The position numbers and the translations under genes are program-made. Source: Arachis hypogaea (Eukaryota; Streptophyta; Magnoliopsida; Fabales; Fabaceae). Taken from it: 64,000 bases of DNA. The stretch lies in contig NC_092048.1 of the NCBI RefSeq assembly GCF_003086295.3, positions 111,430,276 to 111,494,275 on the forward strand, read 5' to 3'. Below, in pieces: positions 1-12,055 of the stretch. Numbering within the stretch: the stretch's first letter is position 1; every line of letters starts with the position of its first letter. Under the pieces are notes generated by a model, which saw nothing but the letters and a program-made list of their open reading frames with translations, was not told the DNA's origin and ran no database searches.

Positions 1-580
1 TTTCACTAGTCTAAGCTAACCAAGGATTCAAATTAAGGATATTATTGTATTTTACTTAGAGTTAATGATGTGCTAAAATAAAGAATAAGTGGGGTAAAAT
101 AGGCTCAACATTGGTTTGCAAAGGATAATGAAAGGGTAAGGCCATATGGGTATGTAAGCTCAGTGAAGCAAAGGCCTCAATCACGTAGGTGCATGCATAC
201 ATCAAACAATGGAAATATAGAATCAAGCAAGACAAAGATCACAATTTTAGAAAGAACAACACACACCAAAACAAAGTATTGGTTGATAAAATGCAACCAA
301 TCAAATAGGTTCAAAATTCTCACTGGTTTTATGTGATCGAGCTCTAAACCATGTTCCAAAATAAATTTCTTCAAGCAAGTTCAACAGAAACTTTAATTCA
401 AATTAGTGAAATGCTATAAAATAGTTTCTTGGAAAAGAATTCATCACTTCAACCAAGTGGTAGCAAAATGCAAGCAATTAACTAACCATGCAATCTATCA
501 TGCAATCAACTCATTAACAAAGAAAACTAAACATTGGTATTGAGACAAGAAGTAGTTACCCATTGGAAGTCGGTATCGAC

Positions 581-616
581 CTCCTCACACTTAAAGATTG
601 CACCGTCCTCGGTGCA
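581..616 (-). promoter_or_regulatory. Stem-loop plus polypurine-like module (A-prime internal)
   Basis: On the minus strand TGCACCG-AGGA-CGGTGCA (599-616) is a perfect 7-bp stem with a 4-base loop, followed by a purine-rich tract beginning TTTAAGTGTG (581-595). The same module is in element A at 8548-8587. This is direct reading; a function in plus-strand priming is inference. Confidence 0.6.
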
Positions 617-1288
617 TGAAAAGATGGGCAAGTGGATGGGTGGCTACAACTGATACTTTTTCTCAAAAGATGGTGCAGCGGTACTTGTTTGTCGCCCCAT
701 TTAGAAGTGTTCCGTGTCCCTTCTTGGTGGCTATCCTAAAAGAAGAGAAAAAGGAAGAAGAATAACCCACAAACAAAGATATGCAAACAAATAAAATATG
801 GGTGGGCTAATGCCAAATAATAATGAGGTTCTCAACTACATGGTAGCTACAACATGCAAGTGGGAAAGTAATATAGGCAAATGGCATATCAATAGTGCAA
901 GAAATGCAACAATGAGAGTGAGAGAGTGGGTCATGAAAGACAACATAAGTTCATATCAATGCAAAAGGAATACAAGTGTCATAAAAGAGTAGCATTGAAC
1001 TATAAATAATATCACCCAACAATATAAAACAGGTCACTAAGCGCCAAAGCAATGGAAAAAAATATTTAACAGGTGGGTAAGAAAGTATAATACCAATAGA
1101 AAAATAGCAAACTTAGAAAAGAAAATAAAAATATGCACAAAGTTAAAATGCAATGAATGAAAATATGCCAATGCAATAAGTAAAAGAGAATGAAAGAGGA
1201 TAAGGATGAGAAGTTAAAGAAATGAAGAAGAATAAAATAAGAAAGGAGGAAGAAAGAAAGAGAAAGGAGAAAGAAATCGGGTAGAGAA

Positions 1289-1735
1289 GCGACGCGTAAG
1301 CGTCGTCCACGCCTACGCGTGGGTTGCGGAATGGGGATACGACGCATACGCGTCGGTCACGAGTACGCGTGAGAAGCAAAAATTAGAAGGTGACGCGTAC
1401 GCGTCAGTCACGCCTACGCGTGGCGGTGAATTGTGCTCTTCACACATCACTCGCACAGTACCTACACAACTCTCATGTTTTATTACTGGACCATCAAAAT
1501 TTTGGCGTCAATGCGCACGCGTCATCCACGCGTATGCGTGGATGGCCAAAATTGTAAATGACGCGTACGCGTAAGCGATGCGCACACGTGGGTTGTGCTG
1601 TGCACCTGGCACTCCACCAGTGTGGTCTTGGCACAACTTACTGTCCAAGCTGCACCGTCGCGCCGTTTCAGCACGGTTTGGGCACGAACCAAATTTGCGC
1701 ATTGACGCGTACGCGTCGGTCACGCGTACGCGTGC
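1289..1735. repeat. Array of paired ACGCGTACGCGT-like palindromes (A-prime)
   Basis: At least five pairs of 12-bp degenerate palindromes occur here. In each pair the two starts are exactly 17 bp apart; the five-base spacers differ (CGTCC, CGGTC, CAGTC, CATCC, AAGCG, CGGTC). The surrounding sequence is AT-rich, so the CpG density stands out. Confidence 0.7.
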
Positions 1736-1966
1736 AAGCCTCTTTTTTTTTTTAATTTTAATTTAACAGGCTACCAAAGTAATATCAAACATTAATAAAC
1801 AAGTGAAATCACAATGTAAACTAAATAAACCTAACTAAAAATGAAAATTTAACTTATTACCAATATAAATAAAAGAGAAAATAGAAAGAATTTACCATGG
1901 TGGGGGTGTTTCCCACCTAGCACTTGTAGTTAAAGTCCTTAAGTTGGACATTTGGTGAGCTCCTTA

Positions 1967-3487
1967 TCATGGTGGCTTGTGCTTGAACTCATCTTGAAAC
2001 TTCCACCAACGCTTGGACTTTCAATAAGCTCCAACATTTTCAAGTGAATTTACCAAGCCTTGGTGAAGTTCTTCACAAGTTTTGAGCTCCCAAAGTTGAT
2101 CCTCTTGTATGCTGACATCCCAAATCTTGTTCCTACACCCGTCTTTAAGTTGATCATCATTATTCCAACCGGGTGGCAAGCAATCCAAATTCTCACTGAG
2201 GCATCCAAACAACTTCCTAGACCTATTCAATTGAGCTCTACACCAATCCTTGCACTTAGACTTTGAGCATGCAATCATATTGAACCTTGTATGAAAACTC
2301 CAACTACTAACCGTCTCCCTTTTGCTCTTAAAGCCATAAAGAGCTCTAAGTTGACCATTTATCTCAAGCAAACCATATTCAAATGAGAAAGTAAAGTTTA
2401 AGGATAAGACTTTTACCCACTTGAATGTTGTGTTAGATGGTAATGGCTTGGAGAGAGGTGTTTTTAATGATCTTTCAAGATCCACTCCCTTGTGCTCTTC
2501 CTTGACTACTTCCACCTCTTGGCAAGCTTCTTCAACTTCTTCAAAGTCTTCCACTATGATATGCTTTGGAGATTGTACACCCTCCTCAATATCAGTTTTA
2601 AGCTTCTTGGAAGGAATTTCTATGACTTGAGATTCCCATGGAGGTTCGACATCTCCTAAATCTTCAACTACTTCCTCTTCTTCACTAACTTCGGCTTTCT
2701 CCACTTGCTCTAGTATAAAATCCAACTCCTCCTTGATGACTTTCACCTCTTGACAACTTTCTTCAATTCCCACTTTCTTGTTAACTTCTTCTAACTCTTC
2801 CTCATTGATCAAGTCATGTATTGGAGGGTGTATACATTCCTTCTCAACATTGGTTTCACATCTGATGGAAGAAGATTCAACAAGATTCCTATTGTCACTT
2901 GGTGTAGAGTTGTCTTCAATGATGAAACTTCTCTCTTGTTCAACCTCCCGTAATTCTTCAACTATTCCTTCATTTTCAAGGGTCTCTCATACCCCCACCT
3001 TTTGGGCCTCCTCTTGCTTCTTTTGAAGTATGGATGCATGAATCCGATCCATTAAGTCTCTAAGACGATCCCTTCTCTCTTGTTCCATGTTACCAGCATA
3101 ATTGGGATCGTATTGCTCTTGGATTGATGGATATGGGTGAAAAGAAAGTGCACTAGAGCTCGAGGGTTGAGTATAGGGGGTAGAGGGTGGATCCACATGG
3201 GATATAAGAGCTTGGAGAGTAGAGGTGAGACCAGTGAGAGTAGAGGTAAGTGTGGTTTGAAGCTCTCGTTGTCCTTGGCAAATAACACTAAAGGTATCAT
3301 TTATGGGAGCTTAGGGTGGATAGGAGGGTTCATTGGTTGGGAGAAAAGGCTCATAATACGAAGGTGGTTCTTCTTGATATGGGTATAGAGATGGTGTATA
3401 TTGAGGTGGTGGTTCTTGGGGGTAATTGTGTTGGGATGTGGGTGGTTCTATGTATGGTTCATTTGGCTCATAAGGTAGTTGGTATGG
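1967..3487 (-). pseudogene. A-prime gag-like ORF, C-terminal part (degenerate)
   Basis: This is the downstream part of the ORF that starts at 11888. The 3300-2987 stretch contains a proline-rich segment and then a charged helix; an in-frame TGA follows near 2985, where CGA is the likely ancestor. The 2812-2021 stretch has an acidic middle (Glu runs, VVEDLGD) and a conserved tail containing LPPGWNNDDQ. A further TGA replaces a Trp codon after GAY at about 2018-2020; homology to element A then continues to about 1967. I recognise no enzyme domain. It may derive from the variable C-terminal part of an Athila-type gag, but the function is unknown. Confidence 0.6.
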
Positions 3488-3492
3488 GGGAT
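3488..3492. repeat. Target-site duplication of element A, left copy
   Basis: GGGAT lies directly before the TGATGCACC start of the 5' LTR and is repeated exactly at 11559-11563. Confidence 0.95.
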
Positions 3493-4978
3493 TGATGCAC
3501 CACTATTTCGTGGTGCATTCTATGCTGAATTTAAGAGATTTTATCACCCTTTTCCCACATTTATTCCATGAAATGGCATGGTTTCATTCATTTCTCCTAA
3601 TTTGTGCTTAAATGTGAAAACATACTTTTTAGGCCCTTAATTGGTTAATTTTGATTCACCTTTGATTCCACTAGATGCCTTGATGTGTTTGTTAGTGAAT
3701 TCAGGTTGAAAAGGCTAGGAATGGATCAAAAGAGTGAAGAGAAAAGCATGCAAAGTGGAGAAATCATGGAAAATCAAGCATTTGGAGTGCATTCATCGAC
3801 GCGCACGCGTGGCAGACGCGCGTGCGTGAATTTGAAGTCCCCATGGCGACGCGTACGCGTGACATGACGCATATGCGTGGAACGTAAAATGCCAAGCGAT
3901 GCGTACACGTGACCCACGCGTACGCGTTGTAGCTCGCACGTGACTTCATTAAAGTGAAAACGTTGGGGGCGATTTCTGGGCTTCCCAGGCCCAAATCCAA
4001 CTCGTTTTTGAGCCTATTACATGCAGAAATCAAGAGGAGTCAGGGGGGAGCACATAGTTTGAATTTTGATCATGCTTTAGTTAGTTTCTAGAGAGAAAAG
4101 CTCTCTCTTCTCTCTAGAATTAGGTTAGGTGTAGATTAGGATTTCTTAGATCTAGGTTTAATTCATGCTTTGATTTACTTTTCCTTTACAAATTCTTGTT
4201 CTTCTAATCTTGCTTTCCTAGTTTTGTATTTCATTCCTTGTATTTGTTTACTTTGTTGTTGATGCACTCTTGTTCCTTCTATTTTTCTTTTAATGCAATT
4301 TATGTTTGATTTCCTTTATTGTTGATTTGAATTCTTGTCATTTCTTTCCTTGCAATTAGTAGTATAGATCTATATTTCTTGCAATTTTATCTTGCTTTCC
4401 TTTTGTGCCTTCCAAGTGTTTGATTAAATGCTTGGAAGGATGTTAGAGTAGATTTTTGTATTCTTGGCTTGGGATGGTAACTTAGGTAAAATTGAGTTGC
4501 TAATGTCCAAGTCTTGATAATTGGTGTCCATTGACTCTAGCTTCCACTAAGTTAATTAGTGAGTGGTTAGGACTTATGGATTAGGATTGGTGTAGCTCAT
4601 TTGACTTTCCTTCACTTATTAAAGGATGACTCAATGAGATTGATCCTTACAATTATCATGTTGTGGTTAGTAACAAGGATAAAGATCCTTAACCATCAAC
4701 CCTTGCCAAGACCTTTTTGTCATTTGAATTTCATGTACTTTCTTGCAATTTACCATATCCAAAATCCCAAAATATACTATCCATAACCAATAACAAGAAC
4801 ACTTTCCTGCAATTCCTTTGAGAGACGAACCGAGGTTTGAATACTTCGGTTATTTTTATTGGGGTTTGTACTTATGACAAACAATTTTTTGCATGAGAGG
4901 ATTATTTGTTGGTTTAGAAACTATACTTGCAATGAGAATTCATTAAGGAATTCTAAACCACGAAAAATTCCTTCATAA
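3493..4978 (+). repeat. 5' LTR of element A
   Basis: It starts TGATGCACC and ends CCTTCATAA, where the 3' LTR ends CCTTCATCA, so the terminal CA has mutated. Length is 1486 bp against 1453 bp for the 3' LTR. The U3-like part contains ACGCGTACGCGT pairs at 3799-3935. The difference in length includes a missing pair in the 3' LTR near 10500. Confidence 0.95.
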
Positions 4979-4981
4979 GAA

Positions 4982-4999
4982 AGGTGCTGTTGCCGGGGA
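4982..4999 (+). other. Primer binding site, tRNA-Asp type (element A)
   Basis: The 18 bases match the complement of the plant tRNA-Asp 3' end (TGGCGCCGTTGCCGGGGA) at 15 positions. This primer is characteristic of Athila/Tat-group Ty3/gypsy elements. Confidence 0.8.
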
Positions 5000-5117
5000 A
5001 TTGCAAATGTGTCTTGTTATTGGTTATTGTATATATGTGAATATTGTGAATATGTTTACCTTTTGTCTATTTGTTAGTTTTTGCTAGTTTTAGGATTTAG
5101 TTTTCTTTGTTTTTTAT

Positions 5118-7033
5118 TTGATTTTATTTTCATTTGCCCTTGCTATCATGAATTCTCACCCTTTTGGCTATGAGTTTGGTTACAATTATGTTGTAGGAAA
5201 TGAAAGCTTCAATGAGGATATGCATCAAGGATGGAACAATCAAGTTTGGGAGGAGCCTCAAGGGATTGATCAATCTTCTTGGCAACAACCTCCTCCGGTC
5301 TCTTATAGGTATAATCCAACCTCTAATGCATATCAATCCAATAGCTATGGTGTACCCCCTTGTAGTTACCAACAAGCCCCACCATATGCTTGTGAACCTC
5401 ATCCTCAACATAACCCTCAACCATACTTACAAGTCTCTTTTTACCAAACACCTTCATATGACCCTAATCCTTACCCACCATACCAACAACTCTATGAGCT
5501 ATATGAACCACACATGGAACCACTACCATTCCCACCTCAACACCTACAAGAACCACCTCCTCCATACTATTACCAAGATAAGCCACCTCCAATGTTTGCA
5601 AATTTTCACCCACAAGATAAATTCTACTTTCCACCACAACCCTCCATGGAAGAATATTCATGTCCATCGATCCAAGAGTAATATGATCTCACTTATGCTA
5701 GCAATTTGGAACAAGAATCAAGAGATCACCTCAAGGAATCAATGGACCAGCTTCAAGCAACCATCCGTCAAAAGATAGACTCATGGGATTCATGCCACAA
5801 GCAAAACATGTCCAAGGATGATTGTGGAGGAGCAACCGTGGAGTGTGTTGCGCAACAAGTGAAGATAATGGAAAGTGTTGAACCGCCACACCCCTACCAA
5901 GAAGAACCATCTTCCTATTATGAACCCTTCCTCCAAAATAATGAACCCTCCTATCCACCCCAAGCCCCAATGGATGATTTTCTCACTTTGCTACTTCAAG
6001 GGCAAGAAAAGATGCAAAGGGAGGTGCTAGAATTCATGACCGCCTTAGATGCGGTGGTAAATCGATTAGCCTCCCAATGCTTGAGCACTCAAGAAACTTC
6101 CATGGCCACATGTGGAGAAACATTCGAAGAGCATAGCATGAAGGAGAGATTGGAAACTCCGGTGGAAAATGTGGAATGTTGCTTTGTGTTAGAACAATTG
6201 GAGGAAGCTTTGATTGCTGAAGAAGAGGAAGAAGTGGTTGAAGACTTAGGAGATGCAAAACCCCCATGGGAATATAAAGTCAAAGAAAACCCCTCCAAGA
6301 AGATTGAATTTGATGTTGAGGAGGAAAGTGCACAACCTCCAAGGCATATTTCATATGAAGAATTGGACGAGATAGAGCAAGAATTGAGTTCCCTTGGTGA
6401 TGAAGATCATACATCAAACCTTCTTGGTGGTGGTAAAATTGATGAACAAAGGCCTGAATTTGAGAAATCTTGTGAAGAGGTGGAGGTCCTTAGAGAAAGA
6501 AGAACGGGAGTCAAATGCGCTTTATCAAGACCCATGGAAGCTTCTTTGCCTAGGTTGTCATCTACTCCTTCATTTGAGTGGATAAGAGTCATCTCTATTA
6601 TCTTTATTGTTCCACTTGAATATGGCTTGCTTGAAACGAATGGTCAAATTAGGGAACTTTGTGAGATGAAGCACAAAGAAGGATGTTTCGTAGTTGGCGT
6701 TGTAAATCAAGGCTCATTTTGGTTGACACACCAAAGATGAGATACAAGGGTTGGACTAATGCTCAATTAGGTGGGTCTAGAAGGAGAATTTGACACTTCA
6801 TTGAGAGTTCATCTTGCTTACCACCCGGATGGACTAATGATGATCAATTTAAATATGGGTGTCAAAACAAAGTGTGGGATCCCGAATCGCACAAGGAGAA
6901 TCAATTTTGGGAGCTCATGGTTTGTGAAGAACTCCATCAAAGCTTGGTAGCATTAATTTCGAAGAATAGAGCTTATTGGAGACTCAAGTATTGGTGGATG
7001 TTCAAGGATGGATTCAAGCACAAGCCACCTTGA
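5118..7033 (+). pseudogene. Element A gag-like ORF with one stop and one frameshift
   Basis: The ATG at 5118 opens a frame rich in Pro, Tyr and Gln for about 188 codons. A TAA at 5679-5681 then interrupts it; the A-prime homologue has CAA there, so this is a C-to-T nonsense change. The same frame continues (ATG 5706) through a charged helical segment, a Pro-rich patch and a Glu-rich middle (around 6215-6245) to 6740. A frameshift near 6690-6800 moves the conserved tail (PPGWTNDDQ, then WELMVCEELHQ) into another frame ending at the TGA 7031-7033. Ancestral length would be roughly 635 codons. No zinc knuckle, protease or RT motif is present. The function is unknown; a gag-derived structural protein is my guess from position and composition. 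Confidence 0.65.
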
Positions 7034-7493
7034 TGAGAAGCTCCCCATAAGTCCAACTTAAGGATAATAAATAAAAGTGCTAGGTGGGAGACACCCCACT
7101 ATGGTAATATCTTTTCATTTTTTCTCTTTTGTAAATATTGGTAGAATTAGTTTAATTTCATGTTTTAATTGTTTTGTTGAGTTTAGTTGGTAGTTTAATA
7201 TGTTGAATAATGTTTTATGGTGTTTTGGTAGCTGTTTGGAGGTTTGGAATGCTTGGTTTGGTGAAAAAACACGGAAAAATTTTGAAAAATAGAGCACCAA
7301 CCCACGCGTACGCGTGACCCACGTTTTCTTGACCATCCACGCGCACGTGTCACCCACGCGTACATGTGGATCCCAAATTTTCACTTCCCAGCCAAAAACC
7401 CGAGAGTTGTGCGTGAAGTGTGCCAGATTTGTGCCTCCACTCACGCGTATGTGTCACTCCACGCGTACGCGCCGCCTCTCTGAATAAGACATC

Positions 7494-7573
7494 ACGCGTA
7501 CGCGTGACACACGCGTACGCGTGACACACGCGTACGCGTGACACACGCGTACGCGTGACACACGCGTACGCGT
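7494..7573. repeat. Five-copy 17-bp tandem repeat containing ACGCGTACGCGT
   Basis: Perfect ACGCGTACGCGT copies start at 7494, 7511, 7528, 7545 and 7562, each separated by GACAC. This is an exact 17-bp period, the same spacing seen for isolated pairs elsewhere in the window. Confidence 0.95.
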
Positions 7574-8547
7574 CGCTTCCATTTCACCACCCCCATGCGT
7601 ACGCATCACATCACGCGCACGCGAGGCTTGCCTTGTCTCACACACTTCTTTTCTCATCTTCTTCACATTTCTTTCCTTCTCCTCTCTTCTTCCCTTTTCA
7701 TTTCCTTCTTCACCCATCATCTAACACTACCAAACACCATTTATAACAATTCCTTTTAGTTAGTTAGTTATTTAGTTAGTTTTATTTTTTGTTAAATTTT
7801 TGTTTTCATACTAAGTGTTGGATTATTAATTTTGTTTGCTGTTTATTGCTGCTTATTAACTTGATGCTATTTTAGCATAATTGTTGTTGTTATTCGTTGT
7901 TGGATTCTTTGTTGAGGTTATAATTTATTACTTGGTTTTGAATTTTTCATGCTTAACCTTTGTGAACACCAAGAGAATGACATTGCCTTTCAAGCTTCTT
8001 AAACCTTTTGAATTGCATGATTTGGCCACTATGTGATTTGAATTCTTTCTTTGATTAGGCAATTTCTTGATGGGTGTTATGCATTTATCTTAATGCATTG
8101 TGTTTCTTGATCATATGCATCCATATGTTTTTGGCTTGAATGCTTTCATGCTTCTTTATTGCTTGTTTGGTTGTCTTAACCTACGAGTTTAGAGCATCTC
8201 AAGCACACTAGAATGAGTGAAGCACATACTTTCTTTGTGTAATTGTGACATAGCTCTCTATGATAGTGTGTGTGTTCTAAAGGGCACCTAATTTAGAATT
8301 CACACACCTAGTCTTCCTTAATGTCACACAAAACTCACTCACTTCATTCTAGTGGTTTTTACCTCATTCCAACAATGTATGCTTCCTTGCTTTTGCATTT
8401 ACTTTTCTTACTATCCTGCCTTCTATTTTTAGGATGAGTCATTATAAGCTAAAATGGAAGCGGGACAAAGAACACGCAGCAACCGGTTGATCCACCAGCT
8501 GAAGGTGGCAACTCGGCATGTCGCCGTACCCCTTACTCATCTTTGAA

Positions 8548-8587
8548 TGCACCGAGGACGGTGCAAACTTTTAAGTGTGGGGAGGTC
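8548..8587 (+). promoter_or_regulatory. Internal stem-loop plus polypurine-like module (element A)
   Basis: TGCACCG-AGGA-CGGTGCA (8548-8565) forms a perfect 7-bp stem. It is followed by TTTTAAGTGTGGGGAGGT, nearly the same as the true purine tract at 10091. It could act as a second plus-strand initiation site; that role is inference. Confidence 0.65.
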
Positions 8588-10066
8588 GCCTAACTAGTCG
8601 GCATTTTTGGGTGACAATTTTTTAATCCCAACACTTTTGCATTTCATTTTTAGGTCCTTTAGGATTTTGTGTTGCATTTTGTTGCATGCATATAATAATA
8701 AGCTTAGTCAAAATAATGAAAATTTTCAAGAAATTTATCTATAGGGGACCCCAATTGATTTGAGTAAAAAAATTTTTCAAATTTTTTTCAACAAACTTGC
8801 TTGAATTATATCTTGTGGAACATGATTTTTTGAACTAAGAACACAAGCAAGTGAGTTTTGAACCTTAATTGTGTGGTTACATTTTATAACTACTTATCTT
8901 CCTTCTTGTGTGCATTATTCTCTTTCTATGATTATAATCTTTGATTTGTTTGATTCTTTATGTCCATTATTTTGTGTATACATGCACTTATATGATTGAG
9001 GCCATCATTTTATTTAGCTCACTTACTCAAATAGCCTACCTTTTATCTTCTATTATTAGCCAACTTTGAGCCTACGATTAACCCACTTATTCTTAATTTT
9101 AGCACATTACAAGCCTTAAAGTGAAAAATAATAAATGTCCTTTATTTGGATCTTTGATTAGCTTAGGCTAGTGAGTATGTGTATCATTCAAGCGTGGAGA
9201 AACTTGGGACATTAGTTGAGAAAAAGGTGTGTTTTGTATTTCTATTGAAAATATTGGGAATTGGGTACATACTCATGCGTTAATTATATGTAAAACCATA
9301 TGCATTGATACTTTTGTATATACTTTATTGTAAAAATAAAAAAATGAGAAAATAAAAAAGAAAAAATATATATCAAAAAAAAAAAAAGAAAAAAATAGAA
9401 AAAGAAAGAAAAAGAAAAGAAATAAAAAGGGGACAAAATGCCCCAAAGTGAAGCTCAATAATAATCAATGCATATGAGTTATGATCAAGAAAAGAATGCA
9501 TGAGTATGTGAAAAAGTGAAGAATGGGTAGTTAGGTTAGCTTTGAAATTGTATAGGTTGTTATATAGGTTAGGTGGGAAGTTTAAGTTAATCAAAGATTC
9601 ATCAAGTCCACTTGACCATATGCATCCTACCTTTATCCTAGCCCCATTACAACCTATGAATAAGACCTCATGATAATTGTATGCATGCATGAAATAATTG
9701 TTGATTGTTAGATGAAAAACAAATCTTGAAAAGCATGATTAGAGGAGAATTGAGTGAATCAACCCTAAACACTTGAGCGACTAGAGTGCATACACATTCG
9801 GTGAGGGTTCGATTGCTCAATTACATGTTTTCACCTAGAATCATCACTTTTCTTGCAAGTTTGCAAAATCTTTAATAACTCAATTCAATTGTGTTTTGGC
9901 TTGGTTGTTAATACTTTTAGCCCTTATGCTTATATATGCTTTCTTGGAAGTTGATTTATTTTGACCAAGTAATTGCATCCATTTAAATAGATTGCATGCA
10001 GGTAGATTGCATATAGTTAGTTTACATTTTAATAAATGATGATATCCTTTGTCTCTTTCTTGGTTT

Positions 10067-10105
10067 AAGCATGAGGACATGCTTGGTTTAAGTGTGGGGA
10101 GATTT
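10067..10105 (+). promoter_or_regulatory. Terminal stem-loop plus polypurine tract (element A)
   Basis: AAGCATG-AGGA-CATTGCTT (10067-10085) pairs with one bulged T. It is followed by the tract AAGTGTGGGGAGATT, which abuts the 3' LTR at 10106. Position and composition identify the tract as the plus-strand primer. Confidence 0.8.
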
Positions 10106-11558
10106 GATGCACCACTATTTTGTGGTGCATTCTATGCTGAATTTAGGGGATTTTATCACCTTTTTCCCACATTTATTCCATGAAATGGCATGGTTTCATG
10201 TATTTCTTCTAATTTGTGCTTAAATATGAAAACATACTTTTTAGGCCCTTAATTGGTTAATTTTGATTCACCTTTGATTCCACTAGATGCCTTGATGTGT
10301 TTGTTAGCGAATTCAGGTTGAAAAGGATAGGAATGGATCAAAGGAGTGAAGAAAAAAGCATGTAAAGTAGACTCAGGAAAAATCAAGGATTTGGAGTGCA
10401 TCCATCGACACGCACGCGTGGCAGATGCGCACGTGTGAATTTGAAGTCGCCATGGCGACGCGTACGAGTGACATGACGCGTACGCGTGGAACGTAAAATG
10501 CCAACTCGCACGTGACTTCATTAAAGTAAAAACGTTGGGCCGATTTCTGGGATTCCCAAGCCCAAATCCAACTCGTTTCTGAGCCTATTACATGCAGAAA
10601 TCAAGAGGAGTCAAAGAGGGGGGGGGAGCACATAGTTTGAATTTTGATCATGCTTTAGTTAGTTTCTAGAGAGAGAGAAGCTCTCTCTTCTCTCTAGAAT
10701 TAGGTTAGGTGTAGATTAGGATTTCTTAGATCTAGGTTTAATTCATGCTTTGATTTACTTTTCCTTTACAAATTCTTGTTCTTCTACTCTTGCTTTCCTA
10801 GTTTTGTATTTCATTCCTTGTATTTGTTTACTTTGTTGTTGATGCACTCTTGTTCCTTCTATTTTCCTTTTAATGCAATTTATGTTTGATTTCCTTTATT
10901 GTTGATTTGAATTCTTGTCATTTCTTTCCTTGCAATTAGTAGTATAGATCTATATTTCTTGCAATTTTATCTTTCTTTCCTTTTGTGCCTTCCAAGTATT
11001 TGATTAAATGCTTGGAAGGATGTTAGAGTAGATTTTTGTGTTCTTGGCTTGGGATGGTAACTTAGGTAAAATTGAGTTGCTAATGTCCAAGTCTTGATAA
11101 TTGGTGTCCATTGACTCTAGCTTCCACTAAGTTAATTAGTGAGTGGTTAGGACTTATGGATTAGGATTGGTGTAGCTCATTTGAATTTCCTTCACTTATT
11201 AGAGGATGACTCAATGAGATTGATCCTTACAATTATCATGTTGTGGTTAGTAACAAGGATAAAGATCCTTAACCATCAACCCTTTCCAAGACCTTTTTGT
11301 CATTTGAATTTCATTTACTTTCTTGCAATTTACCTTATCCAAAACCCCAAAATATACTATACATAACCAATAACAAGAACATTTCCCTGCAATTCCTTTG
11401 AGAGACGACTCGAGATTTGAATACTTCGGTTATTTTTATTGGGGTTTGTACTTGTGACAAATAATTTTTTGCATGAGAGGATTATTTGTTGGTTTAGAAA
11501 TTATACTTGCAACAAGAATTCATTGAGGAATTCTAAACCACGAAAAATCCCTTCATCA
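10106..11558 (+). repeat. 3' LTR of element A
   Basis: It starts TGATGCACC and ends CCTTCATCA, followed by GGGAT. It is nearly identical to 3493-4978 apart from point changes and a small deletion in the ACGCGTACGCGT area (10405-10505). Confidence 0.95.
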
Positions 11559-11563
11559 GGGAT
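11559..11563. repeat. Target-site duplication of element A, right copy
   Basis: GGGAT, identical to 3488-3492. Confidence 0.95.
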
Positions 11564-11888
11564 AAGGATTAGGGTCAGATGGAAGTGTTTGGTAGGATGA
11601 GGCTTGTGAGTATGGTTGAGGGCTATATTGAGGAGGGGGTTCATAGGTATATGGTGGTGGTTGTTAGTAGTCACAAGGAGGTCCACCATATCCATTGTCT
11701 TGGTATGCTTCATGGAATGGCTCTTGCTCGTAGTACATTGGAGAGGGTTGTTGCCATGGAGGTTATCCATAAGCTTGAGGTTCCTCCCACCTTTGATTGT
11801 CCCATCTTTGATGCATGTTCTAATTGTAGCTTCCATTCCCTACAACATAATTTGAACCAAACTCATAGCAAAAGGAGTGAGAATTCAT
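11564..11888 (-). pseudogene. A-prime gag-like ORF, N-terminal part
   Basis: The minus-strand ATG at 11886-11888 begins MNSHSFCYEFG, closely matching the element A start MNSHPFGYEFG. The frame has several stop codons but stays alignable to the Pro/Tyr/Gln-rich region until element A cuts it at 11563. The remainder resumes at 3487. Confidence 0.6.
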
Positions 11889-12031
11889 AGTAGCAAGAGA
11901 AAATAAAAACAAAAACTAATAAAAAATAATGAAAATAAACTCCTAAAATTAGAAACAACTAACAAAGAAACGAAAAGGCAAACATATTCACAATATTCAC
12001 AGTAACCATTAATAAGGCACACATTTGGAAT

Positions 12032-12049
12032 TTTCTGGCAACAGCGCCA
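12032..12049 (-). other. Primer binding site, tRNA-Asp type (A-prime)
   Basis: On the minus strand TGGCGCTGTTGCCAGAAA, a decayed match to the tRNA-Asp complement, six bases from the LTR end at 12056. Confidence 0.75.
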
Positions 12050-12055
12050 AAAATT

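Larger units (their letters stand above)
1..1966 (-). other. A-prime 3' non-coding region
   Basis: No gene seen. On the minus strand it matches, in order, the 3' non-coding part of element A (for example 9030-9130 matches the first 180 bases). It holds ACGCGTACGCGT-type pairs at 1289-1422, 1510-1545, 1558-1592 and 1700-1735, and a stem-loop plus purine tract at 581-616. Open frames here have low-complexity translations and are treated as chance. Confidence 0.7.
7034..10066 (+). other. Element A 3' non-coding region
   Basis: No gene seen. It contains ACGCGTACGCGT-type motifs at 7300-7620, an internal stem-loop/purine module at 8548-8587, and an A-rich stretch at about 9340-9430. Open frames here come from low-complexity DNA. 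Confidence 0.7.
3493..11558 (+). mobile_element. Element A: complete non-autonomous Athila-like LTR retrotransposon nested in A-prime
   Basis: An 8066-bp plus-strand element bounded by LTRs 3493-4978 and 10106-11558, with primer site 4982-4999, purine tract 10091-10105 and a perfect GGGAT duplication. The internal region has one gag-like ORF (5118-7033) and about 3 kb of non-coding sequence. No protease, reverse transcriptase, RNase H or integrase motif is visible, so mobilisation would need enzymes in trans. It sits inside a relative of its own type, in the opposite orientation, within that relative's ORF. Confidence 0.95.

Noticed and set aside
9273..9690. Phe-rich minus-strand ORFs
   Set aside because: A-rich low-complexity DNA in the non-coding part of element A.
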